Origin: Porticoccus sp002390525
GTDB taxonomy: Bacteria > Pseudomonadota > Gammaproteobacteria > Pseudomonadales > Porticoccaceae
Reading direction: 5' to 3'
Length of the DNA: 64,000 nucleotides
Assembly (NCBI GenBank): GCA_943846655.1
Contig: OX044352.1
Location: 434,001-498,000, forward strand
A model generated the notes under the pieces. That model saw only the letters and a program-made list of their open reading frames with translations. It ran no database searches and was not told the DNA's origin. Shown piece after piece: positions 45,370-55,104 of the stretch (within the stretch, counting starts at the first letter, position 1; every line of letters starts with the position of its first letter). The translations under genes were made by a program, and so were the position numbers.

Positions 45370-46752
45370 TTAGAAAAAATTTAATCCAACCGAGAAAAGC
45401 CGTTCAACTTCACGTGTTTTTTCTTTATCCACAACAAAAATAATCGCATGATCATTGCTTTTTATGACAGTATCATGGTGAGCGATTATAACTTCTTCAT
45501 CTCTTACCAAGGCTGCAACAGTAACCCCTTTAGGTGACTTTATCTCGCTTATAGTTCTACCTACAACTTTTGATGACCTATAGTCACCATGAATAACTAT
45601 TTCCATAGCTTCAGCTGCTCCTCTTCTCAGAGAATTTGCACTTACGGTATCTCCTCTCCTCACATGTGCCAGAAGGGTGCTAGTTGTTGCTTGTTGGGGA
45701 GAAATAGCTATATCAATTTCACCACCTTGAATTAAATTTGCATAAACCGGATTATTAATTAATGTCATAACCGATCTGACCCCAAGTCTTTTTGCCAACA
45801 AAGAGGACATAATATTTACTTCGTCATCGTTAGTAAGAGCTAGAAATACGTCTGTTTTATCTATATTTTCTTGTAACAATATTTCTTGATCAGCAGCAGA
45901 GCCATGCAATACTATCGTATTATTTAGGTGCTCTGATATAAACTCACATCTTTCTTCTGAATATTCAATAATTTTAACACTTAAATCTTCTTCAAGTGAT
46001 TTAGCAACTTGAAATCCTATATTACCTCCACCTGCGATAATTATTCGACGATAAGGATTATCTAGACGCCCAAGCTCTTCCATCACTTTGCGTATGTTTT
46101 TCTTAGCAGCAATAAAAAAAACTTCATCATCTTCTTCGATAAGAGTATCCCCTTCAGGGATAATGGAGCGATCTTTTCGGAAAATCGCTGCTACTCTAGC
46201 ATCAGCTTTAGGCATGTGTTCACCTAAAACCCTCAGCTCTTTTCCCAATAGCGGACCACCTTGGGCAACCTTAACCGCAACTAATTGAGCTAGCCCATGA
46301 GCATAGTCGACAACCTGAAGTGCACCTGGTCTAGCAATAAGTCGACAAATATAGTCTGTTACAACTTTTTCTGGAGATATAAAAAAATCTACTGGAAAAT
46401 TATCATCATGGAATAATCGACTACGATATTTTTTTGATGTATAGCTTGTACTTCTAACACGTGCTATTTTTGTTTCAGTGCGAAATAAAGAGTGCGCTAC
46501 TTGGCAGGCAACGATATTAAGCTCGTCACTTTTCGTAACTGCTACCATCATATCCGCATCTTCTATTCCCGCTTTTATGAGAATGTCGGGGTGAGATCCG
46601 ATTCCGCACACTACCCTTATATCAATACGTTTTTGTAGATCTAGTAATTTTTTTTCGTTCCAGTCTATCACCGATATATCGTTTGATTCGGCTGATAGGT
46701 GTTGCGCTAGAGTAGTTCCAACTTTACCAGCACCAACAATTACTATTTTCAT
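45370..46752 (-). CDS. trkA: Trk system potassium uptake regulator TrkA
   Basis: Cytoplasmic gate of the Trk potassium system that binds NAD(H) or nucleotides. The 460 residues contain two RCK units, each a Rossmann fold (VGAGKVGTTLAQHL at the N-terminus and IIAGGGNIGFQVAKSL near residue 236) followed by a C-domain. An AAGG ribosome site precedes the ATG at 46752. It lies between rsmB and trkH. Confidence 0.98.
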   Translation of the reverse strand: MKIVIVGAGKVGTTLAQHLSAESNDISVIDWNEKKLLDLQKRIDIRVVCGIGSHPDILIKAGIEDADMMVAVTKSDELNIVACQVAHSLFRTETKIARVRSTSYTSKKYRSRLFHDDNFPVDFFISPEKVVTDYICRLIARPGALQVVDYAHGLAQLVAVKVAQGGPLLGKELRVLGEHMPKADARVAAIFRKDRSIIPEGDTLIEEDDEVFFIAAKKNIRKVMEELGRLDNPYRRIIIAGGGNIGFQVAKSLEEDLSVKIIEYSEERCEFISEHLNNTIVLHGSAADQEILLQENIDKTDVFLALTNDDEVNIMSSLLAKRLGVRSVMTLINNPVYANLIQGGEIDIAISPQQATTSTLLAHVRRGDTVSANSLRRGAAEAMEIVIHGDYRSSKVVGRTISEIKSPKGVTVAALVRDEEVIIAHHDTVIKSNDHAIIFVVDKEKTREVERLFSVGLNFF

Positions 46753-46884
46753 AATGGATAGCCTTTAATGCTTAGAAATGAGGAAATTTATTATCATACT
46801 TTATATCTGTATTGGGTTTTTATGCTGCTTATTTTATTTATAGTCATAACATATACTAATCTTTAACTATTTTTTATATTAGAT

Positions 46885-48192
46885 CTAGAGTTTTCGGAGT
46901 CGAGCATAGTAAAAACCATCATACCCATTCACTGATGGGAGTAATTGTCTTCCATGCGAAGTTTCTATTCCAGCCCGAAGCTCTATTTTTTCAACAGCTG
47001 CATCAGATGCACAATCTAGAAATCTTGAAATTACCATATCATTTTCTTGAGGTAATATGGAACACGTTGCATATAATAAAAGCCCGTTTTTTCTTAAGGT
47101 AGGCCATACAGTATTCAGAAGCTTTAACTGCAAAATAGCAAGTTTCTGGATATCTTTCGACTTACGTAGTGTCTTGATATCTGGGTTTCGTCGAATTACG
47201 CCTGTAGCAGAACAGGGTGCGTCTAATAATATTCGGTCAAAAAGGACTTTATCCCACCAAATATTTGTTTCAAATATATCGCAAGCAATAAGTTTTGTGT
47301 GTAGCTGTAAGCGATCTAAATTTTCTTGCACACGATCTAAACGTTCCTTTGATATATCAACACTTATAACATTGCTATTATCGAGACAATTTCTTTTAAT
47401 GTATTCTAAAATATGACCAGTTTTTCCTCCTGGCGCACAACAAGCATCAAGAATTCTTTGTTTTGGCATTAACTCAAGCAAATGTGCACTAAACTGAGCA
47501 GCTTCATCTTGAATACTCACTGCACCTATTGAAAAATTAGGTAGACTGAAGACATCCAAAGGTTTTTTTAGGGTTATTCCATCGGGGCTAGTAAGTGTAG
47601 CTGAAGCATCGATTCTATTACTTCTCAGCAAGCTTAGATATTCGCCTTGATTATTATGGTTTATATTGACCCTCAAGGTCATTGGTGGTTTAGTATTATT
47701 TGATTCAATTAAAGAGGCTAATTGTTGCGGCCAAGCATCTTCCAATAGATCGACCAACCATTTCGGATGAGAAGTAGTATAGCCTACGTTTTTTACTAGC
47801 TTTTTTTCTAGCTCTATTTTTTCGCGTAGAAATCTACGTAAAACAGCATTTACAAGGTTTGTTGCCCAGGGCTTATTCAAAACTCTGCATGCTTTTACTG
47901 ATTCATTTACAGCGGCATGGGATGGTACACGAGTTTCTGTGATTTGATATATTGCACACACTATTGCCGCTTCAATATCTTTATCTTTTTGTTTAAATGG
48001 TTTTTTGAGCAAAAAATCTAGACATAATTGCAACTTTGGATAATAACGCAATGTACCGTAGCTTAACTCTTGTACCAAAGCTCGGTCAGTTTCAGTAACT
48101 TTTGTAATATATTTTGGAACTAATTTACTTAGTGAACCAGAACCCTGAAGTATGCCAGTAATTATATGAATTGTAGCAATTCTAGGATCCAT
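46885..48192 (-). CDS. rsmB: 16S rRNA (cytosine(967)-C(5))-methyltransferase
   Basis: Makes m5C967 in 16S rRNA. The N-terminal NusB-like RNA-binding domain (residues 1-140, with HAAVNESVKACR) precedes the SAM-dependent domain. SAM binding is DACCAPGGKTGHI, and the catalytic cysteine is in LLDAPCSATGVIRRNPDI. The 435 residues are full length. It follows fmt at 6 bases and reads toward trkA, the conserved order def-fmt-rsmB-trkA. Confidence 0.98.
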   Translation of the reverse strand: MDPRIATIHIITGILQGSGSLSKLVPKYITKVTETDRALVQELSYGTLRYYPKLQLCLDFLLKKPFKQKDKDIEAAIVCAIYQITETRVPSHAAVNESVKACRVLNKPWATNLVNAVLRRFLREKIELEKKLVKNVGYTTSHPKWLVDLLEDAWPQQLASLIESNNTKPPMTLRVNINHNNQGEYLSLLRSNRIDASATLTSPDGITLKKPLDVFSLPNFSIGAVSIQDEAAQFSAHLLELMPKQRILDACCAPGGKTGHILEYIKRNCLDNSNVISVDISKERLDRVQENLDRLQLHTKLIACDIFETNIWWDKVLFDRILLDAPCSATGVIRRNPDIKTLRKSKDIQKLAILQLKLLNTVWPTLRKNGLLLYATCSILPQENDMVISRFLDCASDAAVEKIELRAGIETSHGRQLLPSVNGYDGFYYARLRKL

Positions 48193-48198
48193 TTATAT

Positions 48199-49149
48199 CT
48201 AACCCATATCTCTAAAAATATTTCCAGGTGCAAATAATCCAGATTTAGATCGAAGTAGCTCCGAAACGTTTAATCGACTTTTACCAGGCAACTGTAGCTC
48301 AGTTAATAAAATACTTCCCATTCCTGTACTAACTAGAATACCCTCATTTCTGGCATCGATTATGGTTCCAGGCGTAAATTTTTTTTTGTCAGAGGATAAT
48401 TTTGCACTCCAGATTTTTATTCGTATTCCATTCAGATAAGTATAGGTAACTTGATAGGGATTGAATGCTAATATTTTTTTAAATAATAAATCTGCCGGTC
48501 TTAACCAATCAATAAGCATTTCTTCTTTATTAATTTTTTTCGCATAAGTACATTGATCATGATCTTGTTTAGTTTGAGTTAAAGTTCTTTGCTCAACTTT
48601 TTCTAATGTATGAATAAGTTTTGCAGGGCCTATCTTGGACAATTTTGCTTCGAGAGATCCTCCAGTCTCGTTTGATTCGATATTACATTTAATAGTACTT
48701 AAAATATCGCCTGTGTCTAAGCCAACATCCATCTGCATCATAGTTATTCCAGTTTCGTTATCTCCAGCCTCTATAGCTCTCTGTATTGGTGCAGCACCAC
48801 GCCATCGTGGTAAAAGTGAGGCATGAACGTTGATACAACCGTATTTGGGTATATTCAATATTTCTATAGGTAAAAGTAAGCCGTAAGCAACCACTATCAT
48901 TAAATCAGGTCTATGGTTTGAAAGGATTAATCTATCTTCATCAGATTTAAAGTTTTCAGGTTGATACAATGGTAAGTTAGCCTTTTCAGCTAAAATCTTT
49001 ACTGGACTAGAGGCCATTTTCTTACCCCGACCCGATGGTCGATCAGGTTGGGTATAAACGGCAACTACCTCATGAGTAGAGTTTTCGAAAATTAACGCAT
49101 ACAAATGTTTAGCAGCAAATTCAGGAGTACCAGCAAATACTATACGCAA
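48199..49149 (-). CDS. fmt: Methionyl-tRNA formyltransferase
   Basis: Formylates Met-tRNA(fMet) for translation initiation. The N-terminal Rossmann domain starts MRIVFAGTPEFAAKHL, and the formyl-transfer site is in INVHASLLPRWRGAAPIQRA. The C-terminal tRNA-binding beta domain begins about residue 205. At 316 residues it is complete. It is coupled with def (40 bases upstream), the deformylase acting on the same initiator methionine. Confidence 0.98.
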   Translation of the reverse strand: MRIVFAGTPEFAAKHLYALIFENSTHEVVAVYTQPDRPSGRGKKMASSPVKILAEKANLPLYQPENFKSDEDRLILSNHRPDLMIVVAYGLLLPIEILNIPKYGCINVHASLLPRWRGAAPIQRAIEAGDNETGITMMQMDVGLDTGDILSTIKCNIESNETGGSLEAKLSKIGPAKLIHTLEKVEQRTLTQTKQDHDQCTYAKKINKEEMLIDWLRPADLLFKKILAFNPYQVTYTYLNGIRIKIWSAKLSSDKKKFTPGTIIDARNEGILVSTGMGSILLTELQLPGKSRLNVSELLRSKSGLFAPGNIFRDMG

Positions 49150-49189
49150 TTTAACAAACCCTCCTGACTACCAGTTTCAGCTATTGCAT

Positions 49190-49699
49190 TTATCGATCAT
49201 CATAGCGCAGTTTTTTTTGTAGCTTTTTCTTGAGTCGTGTCTGTTTCAGTGGAGATAAATAGTCTACGAATAATTTACCATTAAGATGGTCAATCTCGTG
49301 TTGAACACATACAGCAAGTAAACCTCTTGGTTCAAAATCAAACGATTGACCTCTTTTATCAAGAGCGGTTACTCGAATATTTTGAGGCCGATCAACAATT
49401 TCTGTAAATTCAGGCACAGATAAACATCCCTCTTCAGTCGGGCTAATTGAGTCGTCCAATATTTCAAGAATTGGGTTAACGAGAATAATTGGATTTTTAT
49501 CACTTTTATCTATATCAATCACTATAATACGCTTATGAACATTGACTTGTGTTGCTGCTAAACCTATACCCTCAGCTTCATACATAGTTTCGAGCATATC
49601 TTCAATCAATTTTCTAGTTGCACCGGTTATATTATCGACAGGCTCAGCTACTGTTCGAAGACGCGAATCAGGAAATTTAAGAATATTCAATAAAGACAT
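49190..49699 (-). CDS. def: Peptide deformylase
   Basis: Metalloenzyme that removes the formyl group from new proteins. All three motifs are present: GIGLAATQ, EEGCLSVPE with the metal-binding cysteine, and QHEIDHLNG with the HEXXH metal site. The length of 169 is typical. It is the first gene of the def-fmt-rsmB-trkA-trkH string and is divergent from purE (81 bases apart). Confidence 0.98.
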   Translation of the reverse strand: MSLLNILKFPDSRLRTVAEPVDNITGATRKLIEDMLETMYEAEGIGLAATQVNVHKRIIVIDIDKSDKNPIILVNPILEILDDSISPTEEGCLSVPEFTEIVDRPQNIRVTALDKRGQSFDFEPRGLLAVCVQHEIDHLNGKLFVDYLSPLKQTRLKKKLQKKLRYDDR

Positions 49700-49780
49700 G
49701 ATATTTTTAACGAGTATCTAGCCATTAGGTATTAACCACTGCTAACATATGCTTTTATAATTAAAAAGGAATTATACACA

Positions 49781-50290
49781 ATGAGTAAGACGTTTGTCGC
49801 AATTCTTATGGGTTCTGATTCTGATTTACCAGTAATGGAATCATGTATTGATATTTTAAGACAGTTCGAGGTACCTTTTAAAGTCAAAATTACTTCTGCG
49901 CATCGAACTCCTGAAGCTACACACAAGTTTGTAAAAGATTGTGATCATGAAGGTTGCGCAGCTTTTATTTGTGCAGCAGGTATGGCTGCACACTTGGCAG
50001 GTGCTGTAGCAGCAACAACTCTTCGACCTGTTATCGGGGTTCCAATTAACGCTTCTATGGATGGCCTAGATGCTTTGCTTTCAACAGTTCAAATGCCTGG
50101 TGGCATACCTGTCGCTACCGTTGCAATTGGAAAAGCCGGAGCCAAAAATGCTGCTTACCTTGCAATGCAAATCATCGCTACTTCAGATACTAAGATTCAT
50201 AAAGCTCTCATCAACGAGCGCGAGAAGAATGCTTTAACTATTATTGAAAAAGATGCTCATTTGCAAGAGAAATTAAACAATCAGCAATGA
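49781..50290 (+). CDS. purE: N5-carboxyaminoimidazole ribonucleotide mutase
   Basis: Purine synthesis enzyme converting N5-CAIR to CAIR. The N-terminal loop VAILMGSDSDLPVME, SAHRTPE and CAAGMAAHLAGAVAA mark the class I PurE family. It has 169 residues. Its usual partner purK is not adjacent. It overlaps tsaC by 4 bases. In Pseudomonas and E. coli the spot between def and tsaC holds dprA (smf), so its presence here is a local replacement. Confidence 0.96.
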   Translation: MSKTFVAILMGSDSDLPVMESCIDILRQFEVPFKVKITSAHRTPEATHKFVKDCDHEGCAAFICAAGMAAHLAGAVAATTLRPVIGVPINASMDGLDALLSTVQMPGGIPVATVAIGKAGAKNAAYLAMQIIATSDTKIHKALINEREKNALTIIEKDAHLQEKLNNQQ

Positions 50291-50859
50291 TGAAGTCTTT
50301 CCCTGATTCATCAGATACTAGAAAAATTTTGGAAGTACTTCAGACGGATGGAGTTATTGCGTATCCCACAGAGGCCGTATGGGGGCTTGGATGTGATCCT
50401 TTTTCTGAGATAGCTGTCGAGCGGATATTAGCAATGAAGTTACGAAAACGTAGCAAGGGATTGATCCTGATAGCTAAAGATATAGAGCAATTAAATCCTT
50501 TTTTATTAGGTTTATCGGTAGCAGAGATGACTGAATTAAAACAAAGTTGGCCTGGACCTCAGACATGGTTAATACCAGATAACAATCATGCACCCAGTTG
50601 GATTACTGGAATAAATAACACTCTAGCTGTCCGTGTAACTGACCATCCCATTGCATCTAACTTATGTAGTGCTTTTGGCGGCCCACTAGTTTCGACATCA
50701 GCAAATCCCAGTGGATTGCCGCCTGCAAAAAATATGTCTGAGATAAACACTTATTTTGATCAACAACTAGATTATGTAGTACCGGGTTTACTCGGAGAGC
50801 TTTCTAATCCAACCCCGATTAAAAATCTTAAAACTGGTAAGATTTTACGTTCAGGTTAA
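50287..50859 (+). CDS. tsaC: Threonylcarbamoyl-AMP synthase
   Basis: YrdC-family enzyme that starts synthesis of N6-threonylcarbamoyladenosine in ANN-decoding tRNAs. It shows VIAYPTEAVWGLGCDP, KLRKRSKGLILIAKDI and SAVS-like GPLVSTSANPSGLPPA. At 190 residues it is the short TsaC type without the extra C-terminal domain of Sua5. It overlaps purE (ATGA). tsaC-hemF-aroE is a conserved neighbourhood. Confidence 0.96.
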   Translation: MMKSFPDSSDTRKILEVLQTDGVIAYPTEAVWGLGCDPFSEIAVERILAMKLRKRSKGLILIAKDIEQLNPFLLGLSVAEMTELKQSWPGPQTWLIPDNNHAPSWITGINNTLAVRVTDHPIASNLCSAFGGPLVSTSANPSGLPPAKNMSEINTYFDQQLDYVVPGLLGELSNPTPIKNLKTGKILRSG

Positions 50860-50926
50860 TAGTTAAATGCACTAAGCTATTTATGGCGCCGCTTATTGTT
50901 TGGTGCTGTCTACTGGTATCAACTTT

Positions 50927-51829
50927 ATGAAAGAAAAACTACATGTAAAACAATATCTTTTAAATCTACAAAATTCAATTTGTAAATCTATAGAAGCTGA
51001 AGACGAGAAGTCCAAATTTCAAGTAGATAAATGGACTAGAGCTGAAGGCGGAGGTGGCTCAAGTCGAATAATTACTAATGGCAGAATTTTTGAGAAGGGC
51101 GGTGTTAATTTCTCACATGTTCATGGGGATGAACTACCCCCGTCAGCTACAACATCTAGACCAGAATTACGGGGAAGGTCATTCGAGGCTATGGGAATCT
51201 CAGTAGTTATGCATCCACACAACCCATATGTGCCGACCGCGCATTTAAATGTACGTTTTTTTGTTGCAGAGAAGTCTGGAAAGGATCCTGTGTGGTGGTT
51301 TGGCGGGGGTTACGATTTAACTCCGTACTATGCGAACGAATCTGATTGTAAGCATTGGCATCAAATTGCAAGAAATGCTTGCCTACCGTTCGGTGAGAAT
51401 ATATATCCTAGCCTAAAAAAACAATGTGACGAGTATTTTTTCCTTAAACACCGTAACGAACCGAGAGGTATAGGAGGTTTATTTTTTGATGATTTGAATG
51501 AGTATGGTTTTGATAGAAGCTTTAATTTGATGTCTTCGATAGGTGACAGTTTCGTAAACGCCTATTTACCAATCGTTCGTAAAAGGAAGTCAACCCCATG
51601 GGGTGAAAGGGAGAAAAAATTTCAACTTTATAGAAGAGGTAGGTATGTTGAATTCAATTTAGTTTATGATAGAGGCACCTTATTCGGTTTACAGACTGGA
51701 GGTAGGGTTGAGTCTATACTTATGTCTTTACCTCCAACTGTAGAGTGGAACTATGATTGGAATCCAACTAGAGGATCTCCGGAGGCAGAACTGTACGATA
51801 AGTACCTTCGTCCACAAGACTGGATATAA
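50927..51829 (+). CDS. hemF: Oxygen-dependent coproporphyrinogen III oxidase
   Basis: Aerobic heme-synthesis enzyme converting coproporphyrinogen III to protoporphyrinogen IX. The family signatures AEGGGGSSRII, HPHNPYVPTAHLNVRFF, WWFGGGYDLTPYY and FNLVYDRGTLFGLQTGGRVE are all visible. The ATG at 50927 is preferred to upstream in-frame GTG/TTG codons because the family starts close to it. It gives 300 residues. It supplies heme for the cytochrome oxidase genes downstream and uses oxygen, so the organism lives aerobically at least part of the time. Confidence 0.97.
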   Translation: MKEKLHVKQYLLNLQNSICKSIEAEDEKSKFQVDKWTRAEGGGGSSRIITNGRIFEKGGVNFSHVHGDELPPSATTSRPELRGRSFEAMGISVVMHPHNPYVPTAHLNVRFFVAEKSGKDPVWWFGGGYDLTPYYANESDCKHWHQIARNACLPFGENIYPSLKKQCDEYFFLKHRNEPRGIGGLFFDDLNEYGFDRSFNLMSSIGDSFVNAYLPIVRKRKSTPWGEREKKFQLYRRGRYVEFNLVYDRGTLFGLQTGGRVESILMSLPPTVEWNYDWNPTRGSPEAELYDKYLRPQDWI

Positions 51830-51838
51830 GGTTTAATT

Positions 51839-51858
51839 TCTGAAGACAAATCTTCAGA
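51839..51858 (+). repeat. Stem-loop before aroE
   Basis: TCTGAAGA (51839-51846), CAAA, TCTTCAGA (51851-51858): a perfect 8-base stem with a 4-base loop between hemF and aroE. It is not followed by a T run, so it is not a classic terminator. It may be a processing or stability element. Confidence 0.4.
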
Positions 51859-51890
51859 TCATGCTAGGCTATACAAGAGGTTCATGGGTT

Positions 51891-52721
51891 ATGCTTGATA
51901 ATTACGCAGTCTTTGGAAATCCAGTTGAACATAGCAAATCTCCAGATATTCACACTGCCTTTGCGAAGGCTAACGATGAAAAGATCTCTTATAAAAGACA
52001 ACATATTGATATGGGTGAGTTTGAAAAGGAGGCGCAAAAATTTTTTAAATCTGGAGGTAAAGGTTTAAATATTACTGTGCCATTTAAACTTAATGCATAC
52101 AATTTCGCAGAAAAGCTTACACAGCGGGCTAAAATAGCTGGAGCAGTAAACACTCTTAGCGTTAGTTATGACGGAAAAATTCAAGGGGATACTACAGACG
52201 GTATTGGAATTACCCGGGATATTGTTGACAATCTTGGCTGGGCAATTAATGGAAAAAAAGTTCTTGTGCTTGGGGCAGGAGGGGCAGTTAGAGGCATATT
52301 GCAGCCAATACTGGAACTTCTTCCTCAGAATGTAGTTATTGTTAATCGTACTATTGAAAAAGCACTAAAACTTTCTAAAAATTTCGCTAATATGGGTAAT
52401 CTGCTCGGTTGCGATTACCAAATGCTTGATGGCCAGCAGTTTGATGTTGTAATTAATGGCACAAGTGCCACTCTATCAAATAAAATTCCACCCTTACCGA
52501 GAGGTTTGTTGTCAAAAAATGCAGTTTGTTACGAGATGATGTACGGTAGCCAACAATCTATATTTTTAGAATGGGCGAAAAATAATGGCGCCGCTCAGAT
52601 ATCAGACGGTTTAGGTATGTTAGTTGAACAGGCTGCAGAGTCATTTTACGTATGGAGGGGGGTTAGACCGCAAACAAGAGCGGTAATTTCAATGCTGAAA
52701 AAACAATTATCACCCTTATAA
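51891..52721 (+). CDS. aroE: Shikimate dehydrogenase (NADP+)
   Basis: Reduces 3-dehydroshikimate in the pathway to aromatic amino acids. The start is the ATG at 51891 (MLDNYAVFGNPVEHSKSPDI), which has AGAGG ten bases upstream; an earlier ATG at 51861 lies in the loop after the preceding stem. The substrate site includes HSKSPDIH and GLNITVPFK. NADP binding is VLVLGAGGAVRGI. It has 276 residues. The stop overlaps the carbonic anhydrase gene on the other strand by 6 bases. Confidence 0.97.
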   Translation: MLDNYAVFGNPVEHSKSPDIHTAFAKANDEKISYKRQHIDMGEFEKEAQKFFKSGGKGLNITVPFKLNAYNFAEKLTQRAKIAGAVNTLSVSYDGKIQGDTTDGIGITRDIVDNLGWAINGKKVLVLGAGGAVRGILQPILELLPQNVVIVNRTIEKALKLSKNFANMGNLLGCDYQMLDGQQFDVVINGTSATLSNKIPPLPRGLLSKNAVCYEMMYGSQQSIFLEWAKNNGAAQISDGLGMLVEQAAESFYVWRGVRPQTRAVISMLKKQLSPL

Positions 52722-53267
52722 TTGTGATTGTGCGTCCTTGAGATATTCATTTTTTAAACTAACATAGTTTGCAGGTGAGTAAACGAAAAAATCTTTTTCC
52801 TTTTTTGTAATTTTTCTTGAGACTCTAGACGGGCTTCCAACATACAGATTTCCACTTTCTAGTATTTTTCCGGGAGGAACTACTGTTCCGGCGCCTATGA
52901 GCACTTCATTTTGCACTACTGCACCGTCATTAATGATAACTCCATTGCCAACTAAAATTCTATTACCCAAACTACAACCATGTAATATTGCACCATGTCC
53001 AACAACAACATCCTCCCCTATAATAAGTGGCCACCCTTCAGGGTTAAAGGAGCTTGCATGAGTAATATGAAGAACCGCATTATCTTGAATATTTGTACGG
53101 CAGCCAATCCTAATTTCATGCATATCACCACGTATAACAGCTCCAGGCCAAACCGAAACATCATCACCTAATGTCACATTTCCGATTATAATAGCTGCAT
53201 CATCTACGTATACTTTTTTGCCGAATATAGGCTTTATGTTTTTATAGGGCCTGATATTTTTTATCAT
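52716..53267 (-). CDS. Gamma-class carbonic anhydrase family protein (YrdA-type)
   Basis: Left-handed beta-helix protein of the gamma carbonic anhydrase family. From the ATG at 53267, with GGAG five bases upstream, it has 183 residues. Metal ligands fit His67 (or 70), His91 and His96 (VLHITH, VVVGHGAILHGC); Arg46 and Asp48 (VIRGDMHEIRIG) and Gln61 and Asp62 (NIQDNAVL) match the catalytic loop. E. coli has its yrdA homologue in the same position beside aroE. Activity of many members is unproven. Confidence 0.92.
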   Translation of the reverse strand: MIKNIRPYKNIKPIFGKKVYVDDAAIIIGNVTLGDDVSVWPGAVIRGDMHEIRIGCRTNIQDNAVLHITHASSFNPEGWPLIIGEDVVVGHGAILHGCSLGNRILVGNGVIINDGAVVQNEVLIGAGTVVPPGKILESGNLYVGSPSRVSRKITKKEKDFFVYSPANYVSLKNEYLKDAQSQL

Positions 53268-53419
53268 TTCATCTCCACAGTTATTCAAAGATCGTTTTAT
53301 AATAGCCTTACAAAATAAAGGCTCAAGTTTTTTCGATGATAATGCATGAAAAAAGACTTTATATTTGTTAAAATAAATAATATCAATTAAAGGTAAAATT
53401 TATTAAATGAGACCCCGAA

Positions 53420-53671
53420 ATGTTCAAATATAAGGCAAAAAAACGTTTTATTGCTGGGGCAGTATGTCCAAAATGTAGTGAGATGGACAAACTAACAATT
53501 TATAATGAAAGCGGTCAAGATTTTCGACAGTGTGTTAAATGTGGCTTTAATGACAAGATGCTTTTACAAAGTGACCCGAAAGAACTAGAAACCAGGGTAA
53601 ATGTAAGCAAAGAAGAAAAATTAGCTGAAACACAAACAGTAACTCTTATTGACCCTAAAAATATACATTAA
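53420..53671 (+). CDS. yheV: YheV-family zinc-ribbon protein
   Basis: Small conserved gammaproteobacterial protein of unknown function. The 83 residues start with KKRFIAGAVCPKCSEMDKL and have a second pair in RQCVKCGFNDKM, together a four-cysteine zinc site (CPKC...CVKC). A flexible charged C-terminus follows. It is divergent from the carbonic anhydrase and upstream of the cox cluster, from which a 263-base gap separates it; in that gap I see nothing firm. Confidence 0.82.
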   Translation: MFKYKAKKRFIAGAVCPKCSEMDKLTIYNESGQDFRQCVKCGFNDKMLLQSDPKELETRVNVSKEEKLAETQTVTLIDPKNIH

Positions 53672-53934
53672 AAATTTTCTTGCGAGTAAAATTTTTAATG
53701 TGGTTAATTTTCAATATCAACATTATTTATGATTTACAGTTTAATATTAAGAACATTTATATTGAATATTATGATTAATTTAGCAAATTTCCTAAGAAGA
53801 TTGACTATAAATACTAGAGGACAATAGCCAAAGTTTGATATAGTGCCGTCTAATTTTTTTAAAAAAAGAAGATTAACCAGTTTATTTACTAAATAAGCTA
53901 AAAACTTAAACAACAACTTTTTGGAGATAGGGTA

Positions 53935-55086
53935 ATGTTAAGAAGAGCAAAAATGCTTTTCACGCTTATATTCGCCCCTGTTGTATCACTAGCGATTTCA
54001 GCTGGTGCTTTAGCAGAAGAAGCCGGTAATTGGGCCGTAAATATGCCTAGAGGTGTAACCTCTGTAAGTAATTCAATTTACGATATTCATATGCTAGTTT
54101 TTTGGATAGTCACTATTACTGGTGTACTTGTTTTCGCAGTCATGTTTTATGTTATGTATGCACACCGTAAGTCACGTGGAGCTGTAGCTGCTAACTTTCA
54201 TGAAAATACAACTGCAGAAATTGTATGGACAGCAATACCAGCAGTGATACTAGTTCTTTTGTGTATACCTGCTACCACTTCGATTCTTGATATATACGAT
54301 ACCTCAGAAGCTGAAATGGATATTAAAGTTACTGGTCTTCAATGGAAGTGGCAGTACGAGTATTTAGGAGAAGATGTAAAATTCCTCAGCGAGCTAACAA
54401 CTCCTGAATCAGAAATTTATAATACGGCTCCCAAAGGTCAATATTATCATGAGGAAGTAAGCGAGCCCCTTGTTTTACCAGCTAATACGAAAGTGCGTTT
54501 CTTAATCACTGGTCAAGATGTAATACATTCTTGGTGGGTCCCAGATTTTGGAGTCAAACGAGATGCACTACCTGGTTTTGTCAACGAGACATGGGCTAAT
54601 GTACTTGAGCCAGGAGTTTACAGGGGACAGTGCACCGAACTCTGTGGTAAGGGCCATGCGTTTATGCCAATCGTAGTTAACGTTTTAGAAAAAGAAGAAT
54701 ATAAAACATGGTTAATAGACAAAAAAGCTGAACAAGCAGCTATTCGTGAACTTACGAATAAAACCTTCACCATGGATGAATTGATGGAAATAGGAGAAGC
54801 TGCATATAATCGTAGTTGTGCCGGTTGCCACCAAGTTAATGGTCAGGGTGTCCCTGGCGTCTTCCCTTCACTGGTTGGTCAAGGAATTGCAATTGGTCCG
54901 GTAGAAGCACACATTGATATAATTGTTAACGGTCAAGCTGGAACTGCGATGCAAGCTTTCGGAGACCAACTATCAGAATTAGATCAGGCAGCAATAATTA
55001 CCTATGAGCGAAATGCTTGGGGTAACAACGTTGGAGATATAACTCAGCCTATTGACGTCTATAATTGGAAAAAAGGTAAAAGATAA
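53935..55086 (+). CDS. coxB: Cytochrome c oxidase subunit II with fused cytochrome c domain
   Basis: Electron entry subunit of an aa3-type oxidase. A signal peptide (MLRRAKMLFTLIFAPVVSLA) is followed by two membrane helices and the periplasmic CuA domain. CuA ligands lie in RGQCTELCGKGHAFM (Cys233, Cys237, His241, Met244, with the upstream His in VIHSWWVPDFGV). At the C-terminus a heme c motif Cys295-Ala-Gly-Cys298-His299 starts a cytochrome c domain, so electrons can arrive through a fused heme (caa3-like). It starts at ATG 53935 after a GGAGAT ribosome site. Confidence 0.97.
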   Translation: MLRRAKMLFTLIFAPVVSLAISAGALAEEAGNWAVNMPRGVTSVSNSIYDIHMLVFWIVTITGVLVFAVMFYVMYAHRKSRGAVAANFHENTTAEIVWTAIPAVILVLLCIPATTSILDIYDTSEAEMDIKVTGLQWKWQYEYLGEDVKFLSELTTPESEIYNTAPKGQYYHEEVSEPLVLPANTKVRFLITGQDVIHSWWVPDFGVKRDALPGFVNETWANVLEPGVYRGQCTELCGKGHAFMPIVVNVLEKEEYKTWLIDKKAEQAAIRELTNKTFTMDELMEIGEAAYNRSCAGCHQVNGQGVPGVFPSLVGQGIAIGPVEAHIDIIVNGQAGTAMQAFGDQLSELDQAAIITYERNAWGNNVGDITQPIDVYNWKKGKR

Positions 55087-55104
55087 ATTAAGGAGAACGT
55101 AGTA

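Noticed and set aside
45425..45433. A perfect DnaA box TTATCCACA
   Set aside because: It lies alone inside trkA with no other boxes or AT-rich element nearby; a single 9-base match is expected by chance in a window this size.
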